13,873 bases of DNA from Desulfobacterales bacterium (GTDB lineage: Bacteria > Desulfobacterota > Desulfobulbia > Desulfobulbales > BM004). The notes below the pieces were generated by a model, which saw nothing but the letters and a program-made list of their open reading frames with translations, made no database searches and was not told the origin of the DNA. The position numbers were made by a program, and so were the translations under genes. Positions 6,539 to 12,973 of this stretch are shown here, piece after piece (position 1 is the first letter of the stretch; every line of letters begins with the position of its first letter). The stretch spans positions 1 through 13,873 of the forward strand of contig JAUXHH010000020.1 in NCBI GenBank assembly GCA_030621655.1, given 5' to 3'.

Positions 6539-7195
6539 ATGAGCATTCGTGTTCTCATCGCAGATGACCATAAAATCATGCTGGCCGGGCTCCGCTCCCT
6601 TCTTGAAAAGCAAACAGATATTGAAGTGGTGGGTGAGGCGGATAATGGCAGGAAGGCGGTACAGATGGCCCAGGAGCAAAATCCCGATGTGGTTGTCATG
6701 GATGTCTCCATGCCGGACTTAAATGGTATTGAGGCAACGAAGCAGATAATCGAAAGTCTGCCGGAAACCAGGGTTATTGCCCTGTCAATGCATTCTGACA
6801 AGCGTTTTGTCATGGGGATGTTGCGGGCCGGCGCCTCGGGGTATCTCCTGAAAGATTGTGCTTCACAGGAACTCGCCAATGCCATTGTCCAGGTGGCAGG
6901 GGGTAAAAAGTACTTAAGCCCGGAGATAACAGGGGTTGTCATAGATGACTTTCTGCTGGGGGGGGGCTCGTCAGAAGAAGTTGCGACTGCTGCATCGCAG
7001 TTGAGCCCCAGGGAACGGGAAGTTTTACAGCTCATTGCCGAAGGCTGGTCAACAAAACAGATTGCCTCCCACCTCTATGTCAGCATAAAAACAATTGAGA
7101 CCCACCGCAGGCAAATCATGAAAAAGCTTGACCTGCACTCAATTGCCGACCTGACAAAGTATGCCATCAGGGAAGGCCTTACCTCTATAGAGTAG
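6539..7195 (+). CDS. NarL/LuxR-type response regulator (CrbR/ErdR-like role)
   Basis: 218 residues from the ATG at 6539, chosen over an in-frame TTG at 6527 because GAGGA (6529-6533) lies five bases before it and the protein then starts at the first beta strand (MSIRVLIADDHK). The receiver has Asp9/Asp10, phosphoacceptor Asp55 (MDVSMPDLNG), Ser83 and Lys105. A linker of about 25 residues follows. The LuxR/GerE helix-turn-helix is at about 156-215 (LSPREREVLQLIAEG; recognition helix near VSIKTIETHRRQIMKKL). It follows the PAS kinase stop by eight bases, so the two form a cognate pair. The family includes CrbR/ErdR, which activate acs in Vibrio and Pseudomonas. Position beside the transporter and acs makes the same role likely, through the TACC-type sites described below. 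Confidence 0.95.
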   Translation: MSIRVLIADDHKIMLAGLRSLLEKQTDIEVVGEADNGRKAVQMAQEQNPDVVVMDVSMPDLNGIEATKQIIESLPETRVIALSMHSDKRFVMGMLRAGASGYLLKDCASQELANAIVQVAGGKKYLSPEITGVVIDDFLLGGGSSEEVATAASQLSPREREVLQLIAEGWSTKQIASHLYVSIKTIETHRRQIMKKLDLHSIADLTKYAIREGLTSIE

Positions 7196-7280
7196 CGGTT
7201 TCAGCGCTTAGCAAAAGCATGTCGCTGCACCCATTCTGAAATTCCATAAAGCAATATAAGGTTTTGCGAAGTGCAAAATC

Positions 7281-7305
7281 AGAGAATCCCTGATGGCTCT
7301 TTTTT
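7281..7305 (+). terminator. Weak candidate terminator after the response regulator
   Basis: AGAG (7281-7284) can pair with CTCT (7297-7300), helped by CC/GG inside, and is followed by a run of six T (7300-7305). A separate TTTTGC/GCAAAA hairpin (7262-7278) lies just before. The stem is short, so termination would be partial at best. Confidence 0.3.
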
Positions 7306-7346
7306 GTCCGAAATGTTTAGTATTTTAATCTAAGGTATTAATATAA

Positions 7347-7362
7347 TATGCAAAAGTGCATA
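7347..7362. promoter_or_regulatory. Inverted repeat TATGCA-AAAG-TGCATA
   Basis: A perfect 6-bp inverted repeat with a four-base centre in the 413-bp gene-free region upstream of the transporter. It may be a protein-binding site of unknown identity. The region 7331-7502 also holds five GGTAT/ATACC words (7334, 7380, 7402, 7431, 7497) and a direct repeat TAAGGTATT (7331 and 7494). Confidence 0.3.
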
Positions 7363-7402
7363 GATAGTTGCCGCATTTTGGTATGATGGCATGAAATATA
7401 AT

Positions 7403-7416
7403 ACCTTGCCCAAGGT
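7403..7416. promoter_or_regulatory. NarL-like palindrome ACCTTG-CC-CAAGGT
   Basis: A perfect 6-2-6 palindrome inside TACCTTG-CC-CAAGGTG. This is the 7-2-7 architecture used by NarL-family regulators (consensus TACYYMT-N2 and its reverse). If transcription starts near 7456 from the TATACT at 7444, the site is centred near -46, a usual activator position. It is the best candidate operator for the response regulator encoded just upstream. Confidence 0.5.
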
Positions 7417-7443
7417 GTTACAATGTGGTAGGTATGGCCCAAT

Positions 7444-7449
7444 TATACT
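7444..7449 (+). promoter_or_regulatory. Candidate -10 of the transporter promoter
   Basis: TATACT matches five of six -10 bases. The region 17 bases upstream (near CAATGT, 7421-7426) is a poor -35, as expected for an activated promoter with its activator site at 7403-7416. A second possible -10, TATAAT at 7397-7402, abuts the palindrome and would instead be blocked by a bound protein. Confidence 0.35.
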
Positions 7450-7471
7450 AACTGCTTACTAAGGGAGAAAA

Positions 7472-7537
7472 ACTTGTAAATTCAACAAGTAATTAAGGTA
7501 TTGCTGGTGGCCGGCTAAGAATCAAAAAAGGAGGTGA
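7472..7537 (+). other. Transporter 5' leader: hairpin and orphan Shine-Dalgarno
   Basis: If transcription starts near 7456 the leader is about 150 nt. It opens with a hairpin, ACTTGT (7472-7477) paired with ACAAGT (7485-7490) round a seven-base loop. It then carries a near-perfect anti-16S match, AAAGGAGGTGA (7527-7537), with no ATG, GTG or TTG at a usable distance. Further on are a 10-bp palindrome TGCTGCAGCA (7554-7563) and a 14-codon ORF (ATG 7568, MESTLNLQEKGGEL) whose TGA overlaps the TTG start of the transporter. Confidence 0.4.
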
Positions 7538-7608
7538 AAAGCTAAAGAAGCCTTGCTGCAGCAGTAAATGGAATCTACACTCAACTTGCAAGAAAAAGGA
7601 GGGGAGCT

Positions 7609-9591
7609 TTGACTACAGCAACTGTATGGTTAATTATTTTCGTTGCCGCCTACTGGTCCTACTGTATTTTTTGGGGGATTAAAGGAGCCAGGTCGGCTAA
7701 GACAGCATCAGATTACTTTATTGCCGGCCGTACGATTCCGATCTGGGTATTCGTTCTGGCCGCAACCGCAACAAGTTTTTCCGGCTGGACCTTTATGGGC
7801 CATCCGGGACTCGTCTACCGTGATGGTTTCCAGTATGCCTATGCATCGTTTTATGCCATCACGATTCCTTTTACAGGCGTTATGTTTCTCAAACGTCAGT
7901 GGATTATCGGCAAACGTTTCGGCTTTATAACACCTGGCGAGATGTTTGCAGACTATTATAGTTCAGAGGCCATCCGGATCCTCACCGTTATCGTGGCCCT
8001 GATTTTCTCCGTACCCTATCTTGGATTACAGCTCAGGGCTTCCGGCTTTCTGTTCAACGTACTCACCGACGGTCTGTTGGGCGTCGAAGCTGGTATGTGG
8101 ATGCTTTCAATCGTCGTTATTATCTACGTTGCATCAGGTGGTCTACGGGCGGTGGCCTACGTTGATACCCTGCAATGCCTCCTGCTGGCCGGTGGTATTT
8201 TCGTCATCGGCCTTATCACTCTGAACGCGGTTGGCGGCTGGACTGTCCTGCAGGAAGGTATTGGAAAATTAACCTCACCGGAGATTATCCCGGCTCTGGG
8301 TACAGCAATTGATCCTAAAAGAACACCGGATGGATTTAGTCACTATACGGCCATCCCGGGTGTTATCCAGTTTGTTAAGTCCGGGCCTAGCGCAGTCGGT
8401 GGCGCCTGGACAGGTGTCATGTGTCTGACCTACATGTTTGCCCTCATGGGTATTCATTCTTCCCCGGCTTTCACCATGTGGGCATTCGCCAACAAAAACC
8501 CCAGACCTTTTGCACCGCAGCAGGTTTGGGCATCTTCAGCCGGCATCGGCTTCATCCTTATATTTTTCACCGCTATCCAGGGTTTGGGCGCTCACCTCAT
8601 CGGTGCAGATGCTAATGCATTGACAGCAGGTATTGCCAAGGATGTTCTGCAGATCGGCGGAAATATCATGGAAACACCAGGCAAGCAGGGAATGCTCGTT
8701 CCTGCACTGATCCATCTTCTGGCTGACACGGCTCCATGGCTTGTTGGTTTGCTGGCAGTCTGTGCCTTGGCAGCCATGCAGTCAACCGGCGCTGCCTACA
8801 TGTCAACAGCCGGCGGTATGCTGACCAGGGATCTTTACAAACGCTTTATTAATCCTGAGGCAGGTCATGGAACCCAGAAGCTGTTCGGTCGTATCGGTGT
8901 TGTTATTATCTGTGGTCTTGCTCTGATAGTTGCCACAACTTCCAAGGATGCCCTTGTTCTCCTGGGCGGTCTGGCTGTTGCTTTCGGCTTCCAGATGTGG
9001 CCTGCCATCGCAGGTGTCTGCTACATACCATGGTTTACCCGCCAGGGTATCGCAGTCGGTCTTGCCCTCGGTCTTGTCGCAGTAATGATGACTGAGTCCG
9101 TCGGTGTAAAATGGTTTGGTATTACTGCCTGGGGCCGCTGGCCATTGACAATGCATTCAGCCTTTTGGGGTATGTTAGTTAACATGGGGGCGGTCATGAT
9201 TATCTCTGCAATGACGCAGGGTAGCGATAACCCGGAACACAAGAAGAAGTTCCATGACTTCCTGGCTGAAACTGCTTCTGTACCTGCTGCCAAGCAGGGT
9301 CTGAAGCCTCTGGCCTGGATCGTTACCATCGTTTGGTTTATTTTTGCAATCGGGCCGGGCGCTGTTATCGGTAACACCATCTTCGGTAATCCTAATGATG
9401 CGACTACCTGGATGTTCGGTATGCCTTCCATCTGGGTATGGCAGATCATCTGGTGGTTCCTCGGAGTTTGCATGATGTACCTGCTGGCATATCATATGCA
9501 AATGTCAACCATGCCGGAAACAGACATCGTCGCTCTTGTTGAGGATATAGGTGATGTTAAGAAAGCAAGGCTTGATACAGATACGCCTTAA
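7609..9591 (+). CDS. SSS (SLC5) family sodium/solute symporter, probably carboxylate uptake
   Basis: 660 residues, almost all membrane: about 13-14 hydrophobic helices. SLC5 hallmarks include the TM1-TM2 region ATATSFSGWTFMGHPGLVY (about 51-70), SVPYLGLQLRASGFLFN (about 130-145), VASGGLRAVAYVDTLQ (about 174-190) and the helix bearing the second sodium site, MQSTGAAYMSTAGGMLTRDLY (about 391-411), where the Ser/Thr pair is kept. It has no kinase tail. The start is TTG at 7609, supported by AAGGAGG six bases upstream and by the protein beginning directly with helix 1. It is longer than ActP (about 550 residues) and is not a clear ActP orthologue. Placement between an acetate-switch-type regulator and acs suggests acetate, propionate or another monocarboxylate as substrate; this is inference. 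Codon use is strongly biased and regular, as expected for high expression. A terminator follows 22 bases after the stop. Confidence 0.9.
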   Translation: MTTATVWLIIFVAAYWSYCIFWGIKGARSAKTASDYFIAGRTIPIWVFVLAATATSFSGWTFMGHPGLVYRDGFQYAYASFYAITIPFTGVMFLKRQWIIGKRFGFITPGEMFADYYSSEAIRILTVIVALIFSVPYLGLQLRASGFLFNVLTDGLLGVEAGMWMLSIVVIIYVASGGLRAVAYVDTLQCLLLAGGIFVIGLITLNAVGGWTVLQEGIGKLTSPEIIPALGTAIDPKRTPDGFSHYTAIPGVIQFVKSGPSAVGGAWTGVMCLTYMFALMGIHSSPAFTMWAFANKNPRPFAPQQVWASSAGIGFILIFFTAIQGLGAHLIGADANALTAGIAKDVLQIGGNIMETPGKQGMLVPALIHLLADTAPWLVGLLAVCALAAMQSTGAAYMSTAGGMLTRDLYKRFINPEAGHGTQKLFGRIGVVIICGLALIVATTSKDALVLLGGLAVAFGFQMWPAIAGVCYIPWFTRQGIAVGLALGLVAVMMTESVGVKWFGITAWGRWPLTMHSAFWGMLVNMGAVMIISAMTQGSDNPEHKKKFHDFLAETASVPAAKQGLKPLAWIVTIVWFIFAIGPGAVIGNTIFGNPNDATTWMFGMPSIWVWQIIWWFLGVCMMYLLAYHMQMSTMPETDIVALVEDIGDVKKARLDTDTP

Positions 9592-9612
9592 CCAATAACC
9601 CATAACTTTACA

Positions 9613-9662
9613 GGGACTCCGTGACAACAGGCTTTGGCCTGGAGTCCGGAGTCCCTTTTTTT
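9613..9662 (+). terminator. Strong terminator or attenuator after the transporter gene
   Basis: GGGACTCC (9613-9620) pairs perfectly with GGAGTCCC (9648-9655), followed by seven T (9656-9662). Inside the loop a second stem, CAGGC (9628-9632) with GCCTG (9637-9641), stacks in. A duplicate of the right arm, GGAGTCC (9641-9647), offers a competing pairing. The structure spans the possible GTG start (9621) of the next gene, so read-through, and perhaps translation, sets expression of the small gene and TPR gene relative to the transporter. Confidence 0.8.
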
Positions 9663-9908
9663 AATCTTATGATAACATTCTGGTATGGAGTAACATCCTT
9701 TATTTTTGCCGCTGTTTTATTCTTTCCGGTGCGGAAACTGCTAATGGCAATTAACATCAACCGGATTCAGAATAAAAATAAGAGGGCGGTGACTGAGGAA
9801 GAGGTGCTGGCACTGAGAAAAAAGGTAAATGTAATTGCTGCCATTATTTCGGTGTCCTTTGCCTTTTTCTATAACAAATTCATGATGGCGCAGTTTTTTC
9901 CATCATAG
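9621..9908 (+). CDS. Small two-helix membrane protein, putative transporter partner
   Basis: 95 residues from GTG 9621, or 79 from ATG 9669 (MITFWYGV). Two hydrophobic helices (about 17-35 and 69-85, counted from the GTG) flank a strongly basic cytoplasmic-type segment (INRIQNKNKRAVTEEEVLALRKK). I do not recognise a named family. The GTG has AGGGA four bases before it, but both lie in the terminator stem-loop; the ATG has no Shine-Dalgarno sequence and follows the T-run. The longer form would include PFFNL encoded by the T-run itself. Position directly after an SSS transporter resembles other SSS small-subunit pairs, so it may stabilise or regulate the transporter. Confidence 0.75.
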   Translation: MTTGFGLESGVPFFNLMITFWYGVTSFIFAAVLFFPVRKLLMAININRIQNKNKRAVTEEEVLALRKKVNVIAAIISVSFAFFYNKFMMAQFFPS

Positions 9909-9918
9909 TGACAACTCA

Positions 9919-10506
9919 ATGGGCAATAAAATAAAATTTGACAAAAAGGCCAGCCCATATCTTATCGGGATGCTGGTTCTTATCGGGTTCCTTATTTATT
10001 GGCGTACCGGGGTTGAACAAATTCCAGGCGATATTAATGTCAGGGCTGGAAACTATCGTCTCGAAGATGGTCTTTACGATGAAGCTGCCAAACAATTTTC
10101 AGAAGCTTTAGAGAAGACCCCGGACCACGCCATGGCCCGTCTCGGTCTTGCTGTAACCTATATGCAAACTGGAAAAGATTTCGAGGCCCTGCAGGAGTTC
10201 AACCTGGTGATTGAAAGAAATCCGGAGATGGCTTACGCTTTTGCAAACCGCGGCATACTTTACGACCGTTTGGGAGAGTTTAAAAAGGCGCTTGCTGATT
10301 ACAGGAAAGCCTTGGAATTGGATCCGGAAATTCTCGAGGGGCCCGGATTTTTGTGGCGCTTTCTGCGTAATATCGATGAAAAGCCGCCGACCATTCAAAG
10401 CAGGGCCGAATATCTGGAGGCGGAACTCGCAAAACCGGAGGAGGAGAGGCTGTTGAAAGTTCCGGGCGAGGACGAAAAACAGCAAATGTATAAAATTGAT
10501 GATTGA
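9919..10506 (+). CDS. Membrane-anchored TPR protein
   Basis: 195 residues. A short basic N-terminus (KIKFDKK) is followed by one hydrophobic anchor (about 12-28, YLIGMLVLIGFLIYW). Three tetratricopeptide repeats follow at about 41-74, 75-108 and 109-142 (GLYDEAAKQFSEALEKTPD; GKDFEALQEFNLVIERNPE; GEFKKALADYRKALELDPE). A charged tail completes it. With a cytoplasmic N-terminus the TPR domain would face the periplasm. The gene starts 10 bases after the small membrane protein stop, with no clear Shine-Dalgarno sequence, so it is probably co-expressed by coupling or read-through. TPR domains bind proteins; a scaffold for the transporter or a receptor is likely, but the function is unknown. Confidence 0.88.
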   Translation: MGNKIKFDKKASPYLIGMLVLIGFLIYWRTGVEQIPGDINVRAGNYRLEDGLYDEAAKQFSEALEKTPDHAMARLGLAVTYMQTGKDFEALQEFNLVIERNPEMAYAFANRGILYDRLGEFKKALADYRKALELDPEILEGPGFLWRFLRNIDEKPPTIQSRAEYLEAELAKPEEERLLKVPGEDEKQQMYKIDD

Positions 10507-10510
10507 CATG

Positions 10511-10559
10511 GGTGTTTTTACCTAGTAAGAAGACTAGTGTAGGTGTTTATACCTAGCAA
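10511..10559. promoter_or_regulatory. Tandem 31-bp-spaced operator-like repeats upstream of acs
   Basis: GGTGTTT-T/A-TACCTAG-T/C-AA occurs at 10511-10528 and 10542-10559 with 16 of 18 bases identical and a 31-bp period, close to three helical turns. The second copy is within a perfect inverted repeat TAGGT-N6-ACCTA (10540-10555). A further inverted pair, CTAGT/ACTAG (10522-10537), lies between. Relative to a start near 10589 the copies centre at about -72 and -41, classic activator positions. The TACCT half-site is shared with the transporter palindrome at 7403, so the NarL-type regulator is the expected ligand. Confidence 0.6.
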
Positions 10560-10573
10560 ATATATTTCTGCTC

Positions 10574-10582
10574 TGTTATAAG
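10574..10582 (+). promoter_or_regulatory. Extended -10 of the acs promoter
   Basis: TGTTATAAG is an extended -10 (TGn plus TATAAG, five of six). The -35 position (TAGCAA, 10554-10559) is poor and overlaps the second operator-like repeat, the arrangement of a class II activated promoter. The leader to the acs ATG would be about 65 nt. Confidence 0.5.
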
Positions 10583-10653
10583 AAATTTTCAAGGTTGAGG
10601 GTGGTGGTAAAGCCCCAAAGTGTTAATCTTTATTTTGTGAAGGAGTAATACCC

Positions 10654-12705
10654 ATGAGCGAAAAAGATCAAATGGAAGTAAACGAAGCCCAAATCGCGGT
10701 GCACTGGCAGGAAGAGGATTATTATTATCCTTCAGAGGAATTTAAGGCCCAGGCAAATGTGAACGACAAGTCAATTTATGACCGGTTCAGCCTGGACAAT
10801 TTCCCTGAGTGCTTCAATGAATATGCTGATCTGCTGACCTGGGACGAGAAGTGGCACACCACACTTGACACCAGTGACGCACCACTGTGGAAATGGTATG
10901 TCGGCGGCAAATTGAATGTCAGCTACAACTGTATAGACAGGCACCTTGCCAAGAACAAAAACAAAACAGCGATCCATTTTGTGCCTGACTCAGAAGATGA
11001 GTTGATCCAACACATCACCTACCAGGAATTGTACACCAGAGTGAATGAGGTTGCAGCTGTACTGCGTGACTTCTGTGGTTTGAAAACCGGTGACCGGGTA
11101 ACCCTGCATCTGCCCATGACCGCAGAACTGCCGATTACCATGCTGGCCTGTGCCCGCCTGGGTGTTATTCATTCCGTGGTCTTTGGCGGCTTCAGCCCGT
11201 CAGCCTGCGCAGACCGGGCCGTTGACTCCCAGAGCCGCGTTCTCTTCACCATCGACGGCTACTATCGCGGCGGCAAATGGATTGACCACAAGGCCAACGC
11301 TGATGAGGCCTATCACATCAGCCAGACGGAAGGGCACACAATAGAAAAGGTATTGGTATGGCAGCGCCATCCAGAGAAATATTCCAGCTCCTCACCGCTG
11401 GTCGAAGGTCGTGACTATTCAATGAACGAAGTGCTGAAAGGCTATAAAAGAGTCAAGGTGGATCCGGTTTCCGTGCCGGCTGAGGCGCCTCTGTTCCTCA
11501 TGTACACCAGTGGTACAACAGGCAAACCCAAGGGATGTCAGCATTCTACCGGCGGTTACCTTGCCTATGCCGCAGGAACCTCAAAGTATATCCAGGATAT
11601 CCATCCTGAAGATGTTTACTGGTGTATGGCTGATATCGGCTGGATCACCGGCCATTCCTACATCGTTTACGGCCCGCTTTCCATCTGCGCCTCATCCGTT
11701 GTCTATGAAGGTGTCCCTAACTATCCGGATGCAGGCCGCTGCTGGCGTATCGCCGAAGAGTTGGACGTCAATATCTTCCATACCGCGCCGACCCTTATCC
11801 GGGCCCTGCGCAAGATTGGACCGGATGAGCCAGCTAAATACAATTACAACTTTAAGCACATGACAACGGTTGGTGAACCCATCGAGCCGACAGTCTGGAA
11901 ATGGTACTATGAGGTGATCGGCAAGGGTAAAGCAGTCATTGTCGATACCTGGTGGCAGACTGAAACAGGCGGTTTTCTCTGCACCACCCTGCCGGGTGTT
12001 TCTCCTATGAAGCCTGGCAGTGCCGGACCTGGTGCCCCCGGCATACATCCTTTTGTTCTGGATGAGGAAGGCAATGAGATTATGCCGGGTGAAGGCAAGG
12101 CAGGAAATATCTGCATCAGGAATCCGTGGCCGGGCGCCTTCCAGACTATCTGGGGCAATCGTGAGCGCTATATTGATACATATTACGGTCAGTACTGCAA
12201 GGACCGCAACAGCAAGGATTGGCGTGACTGGCCGTACCTGGCAGGCGATGCGGCAGTAACTGCAGCTGACGGCTACTTTCGTATCCTGGGCCGTATTGAC
12301 GATGTTATCAACGTTTCCGGCCACCGTCTTGGAACCAAGGAGATTGAGTCCTCTGCCTTGAATGTTGACGAGGTGGCAGAAGCTGCTGTTGTGCCGGTGG
12401 CCCATGAGGTTAAAGGTAAAGAGCCGGATCTCTATGTATCCCTGAAGCCCGGTGTTGAACCTTCTGAAGAGCTTGCTAAGAAGATTTCCGCCCAGGTGTG
12501 TACCGATATCGGTAAGATTGCCAGGCCTCGCAAGGTATGGATTGTGCCTGACATGCCCAAAACCCGTTCCGGCAAGATTATGCGGCGCGTTCTTGGGGCC
12601 ATCTCCAACTACGCTGATGTGGGTAATGTCATGACCCTGGCGAACCCGGAAATTGTTGATGAAATCAAGAAGATGGTACAGGGTGATGAGGATCTTACCC
12701 CGTAA
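10654..12705 (+). CDS. acs: Acetyl-coenzyme A synthetase (AMP-forming)
   Basis: 683 residues; catalyses acetate + ATP + CoA to acetyl-CoA + AMP + PPi in the cytoplasm, the high-affinity route for acetate use. Motifs: ATP-binding loop MYTSGTTGKPKG (about 283-294), VGEPIEPTVWKWYY, acetate-pocket Trp in DTWWQTETGG (about 431), hinge region GRIDDVINVSGHRLGT (about 547-562), and PKTRSGKIMRR with Lys641, the conserved lysine acetylated by Pat-type enzymes in other Acs proteins. GWITGHSY and the Trp fit a small substrate (acetate, perhaps propionate). It is about 30 residues longer than enteric Acs, mainly at the N-terminus, including an acidic Tyr-rich stretch EEDYYYPSEEF. ATG 10654 has GAAGGAG eight bases upstream. 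It has its own promoter after the TPR gene and a strong terminator downstream; no protein acetyltransferase is seen nearby. Confidence 0.98.
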   Translation: MSEKDQMEVNEAQIAVHWQEEDYYYPSEEFKAQANVNDKSIYDRFSLDNFPECFNEYADLLTWDEKWHTTLDTSDAPLWKWYVGGKLNVSYNCIDRHLAKNKNKTAIHFVPDSEDELIQHITYQELYTRVNEVAAVLRDFCGLKTGDRVTLHLPMTAELPITMLACARLGVIHSVVFGGFSPSACADRAVDSQSRVLFTIDGYYRGGKWIDHKANADEAYHISQTEGHTIEKVLVWQRHPEKYSSSSPLVEGRDYSMNEVLKGYKRVKVDPVSVPAEAPLFLMYTSGTTGKPKGCQHSTGGYLAYAAGTSKYIQDIHPEDVYWCMADIGWITGHSYIVYGPLSICASSVVYEGVPNYPDAGRCWRIAEELDVNIFHTAPTLIRALRKIGPDEPAKYNYNFKHMTTVGEPIEPTVWKWYYEVIGKGKAVIVDTWWQTETGGFLCTTLPGVSPMKPGSAGPGAPGIHPFVLDEEGNEIMPGEGKAGNICIRNPWPGAFQTIWGNRERYIDTYYGQYCKDRNSKDWRDWPYLAGDAAVTAADGYFRILGRIDDVINVSGHRLGTKEIESSALNVDEVAEAAVVPVAHEVKGKEPDLYVSLKPGVEPSEELAKKISAQVCTDIGKIARPRKVWIVPDMPKTRSGKIMRRVLGAISNYADVGNVMTLANPEIVDEIKKMVQGDEDLTP

Positions 12706-12808
12706 CCTGAGAGGATCTCATTACGAAAGAAGCAGGTAAAAAAGTATAAAGATGGTCGGGTGAATACGCTTTTCCCATAGCAATCCCCCTTCACTTGACC
12801 AAAAATAG

Positions 12809-12845
12809 CGCAGGATCCCTTCGGCGAGGGGTTCTGCGTTTTTTT
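12809..12845 (+). terminator. Rho-independent terminator of acs
   Basis: An 11-bp stem (12809-12819 with 12828-12838, two G-U type pairs) closes an eight-base loop TTCGGCGA and is followed by seven T (12839-12845). It lies about 100 bases after the acs stop. I see nothing else in 12706-12808. Confidence 0.88.
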
Positions 12846-12870
12846 ATTTCACATTTATCTGCTTTATCTG

Positions 12871-12890
12871 TGGTACCATGCCCTTATAAT
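12871..12890 (+). promoter_or_regulatory. Candidate promoter of the CBS/DUF294 gene
   Basis: A perfect TATAAT (12885-12890) lies about 85 bases before the ATG at 12974. A palindrome TGGTACCA (12871-12878), again with TACC/GGTA, sits in the spacer/-35 region. There is no convincing -35. Confidence 0.4.
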
Positions 12891-12973
12891 ATCAAGTTGT
12901 CGTAATGCAATGATTGTTTTATTGTGATCATGTAAGAAAAGAATAAATATTTTGACTGGGTGCCGTGTAATTT

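Noticed and set aside
7378..7450. Sigma54 (-24/-12) promoter before the transporter
   Set aside because: TGGCAT and TGGCCC words are present but neither has a GC at the required spacing, and no enhancer-binding regulator is encoded here.
7568..7612. 14-codon leader ORF as a real gene
   Set aside because: The ATG has no ribosome-binding site and the peptide shows no run of a regulatory amino acid; kept only as part of the leader description.
11692..12405. 237-codon - strand open frame inside acs
   Set aside because: It is antisense to conserved Acs motifs and has no recognisable domain or ribosome site; a codon-bias shadow.
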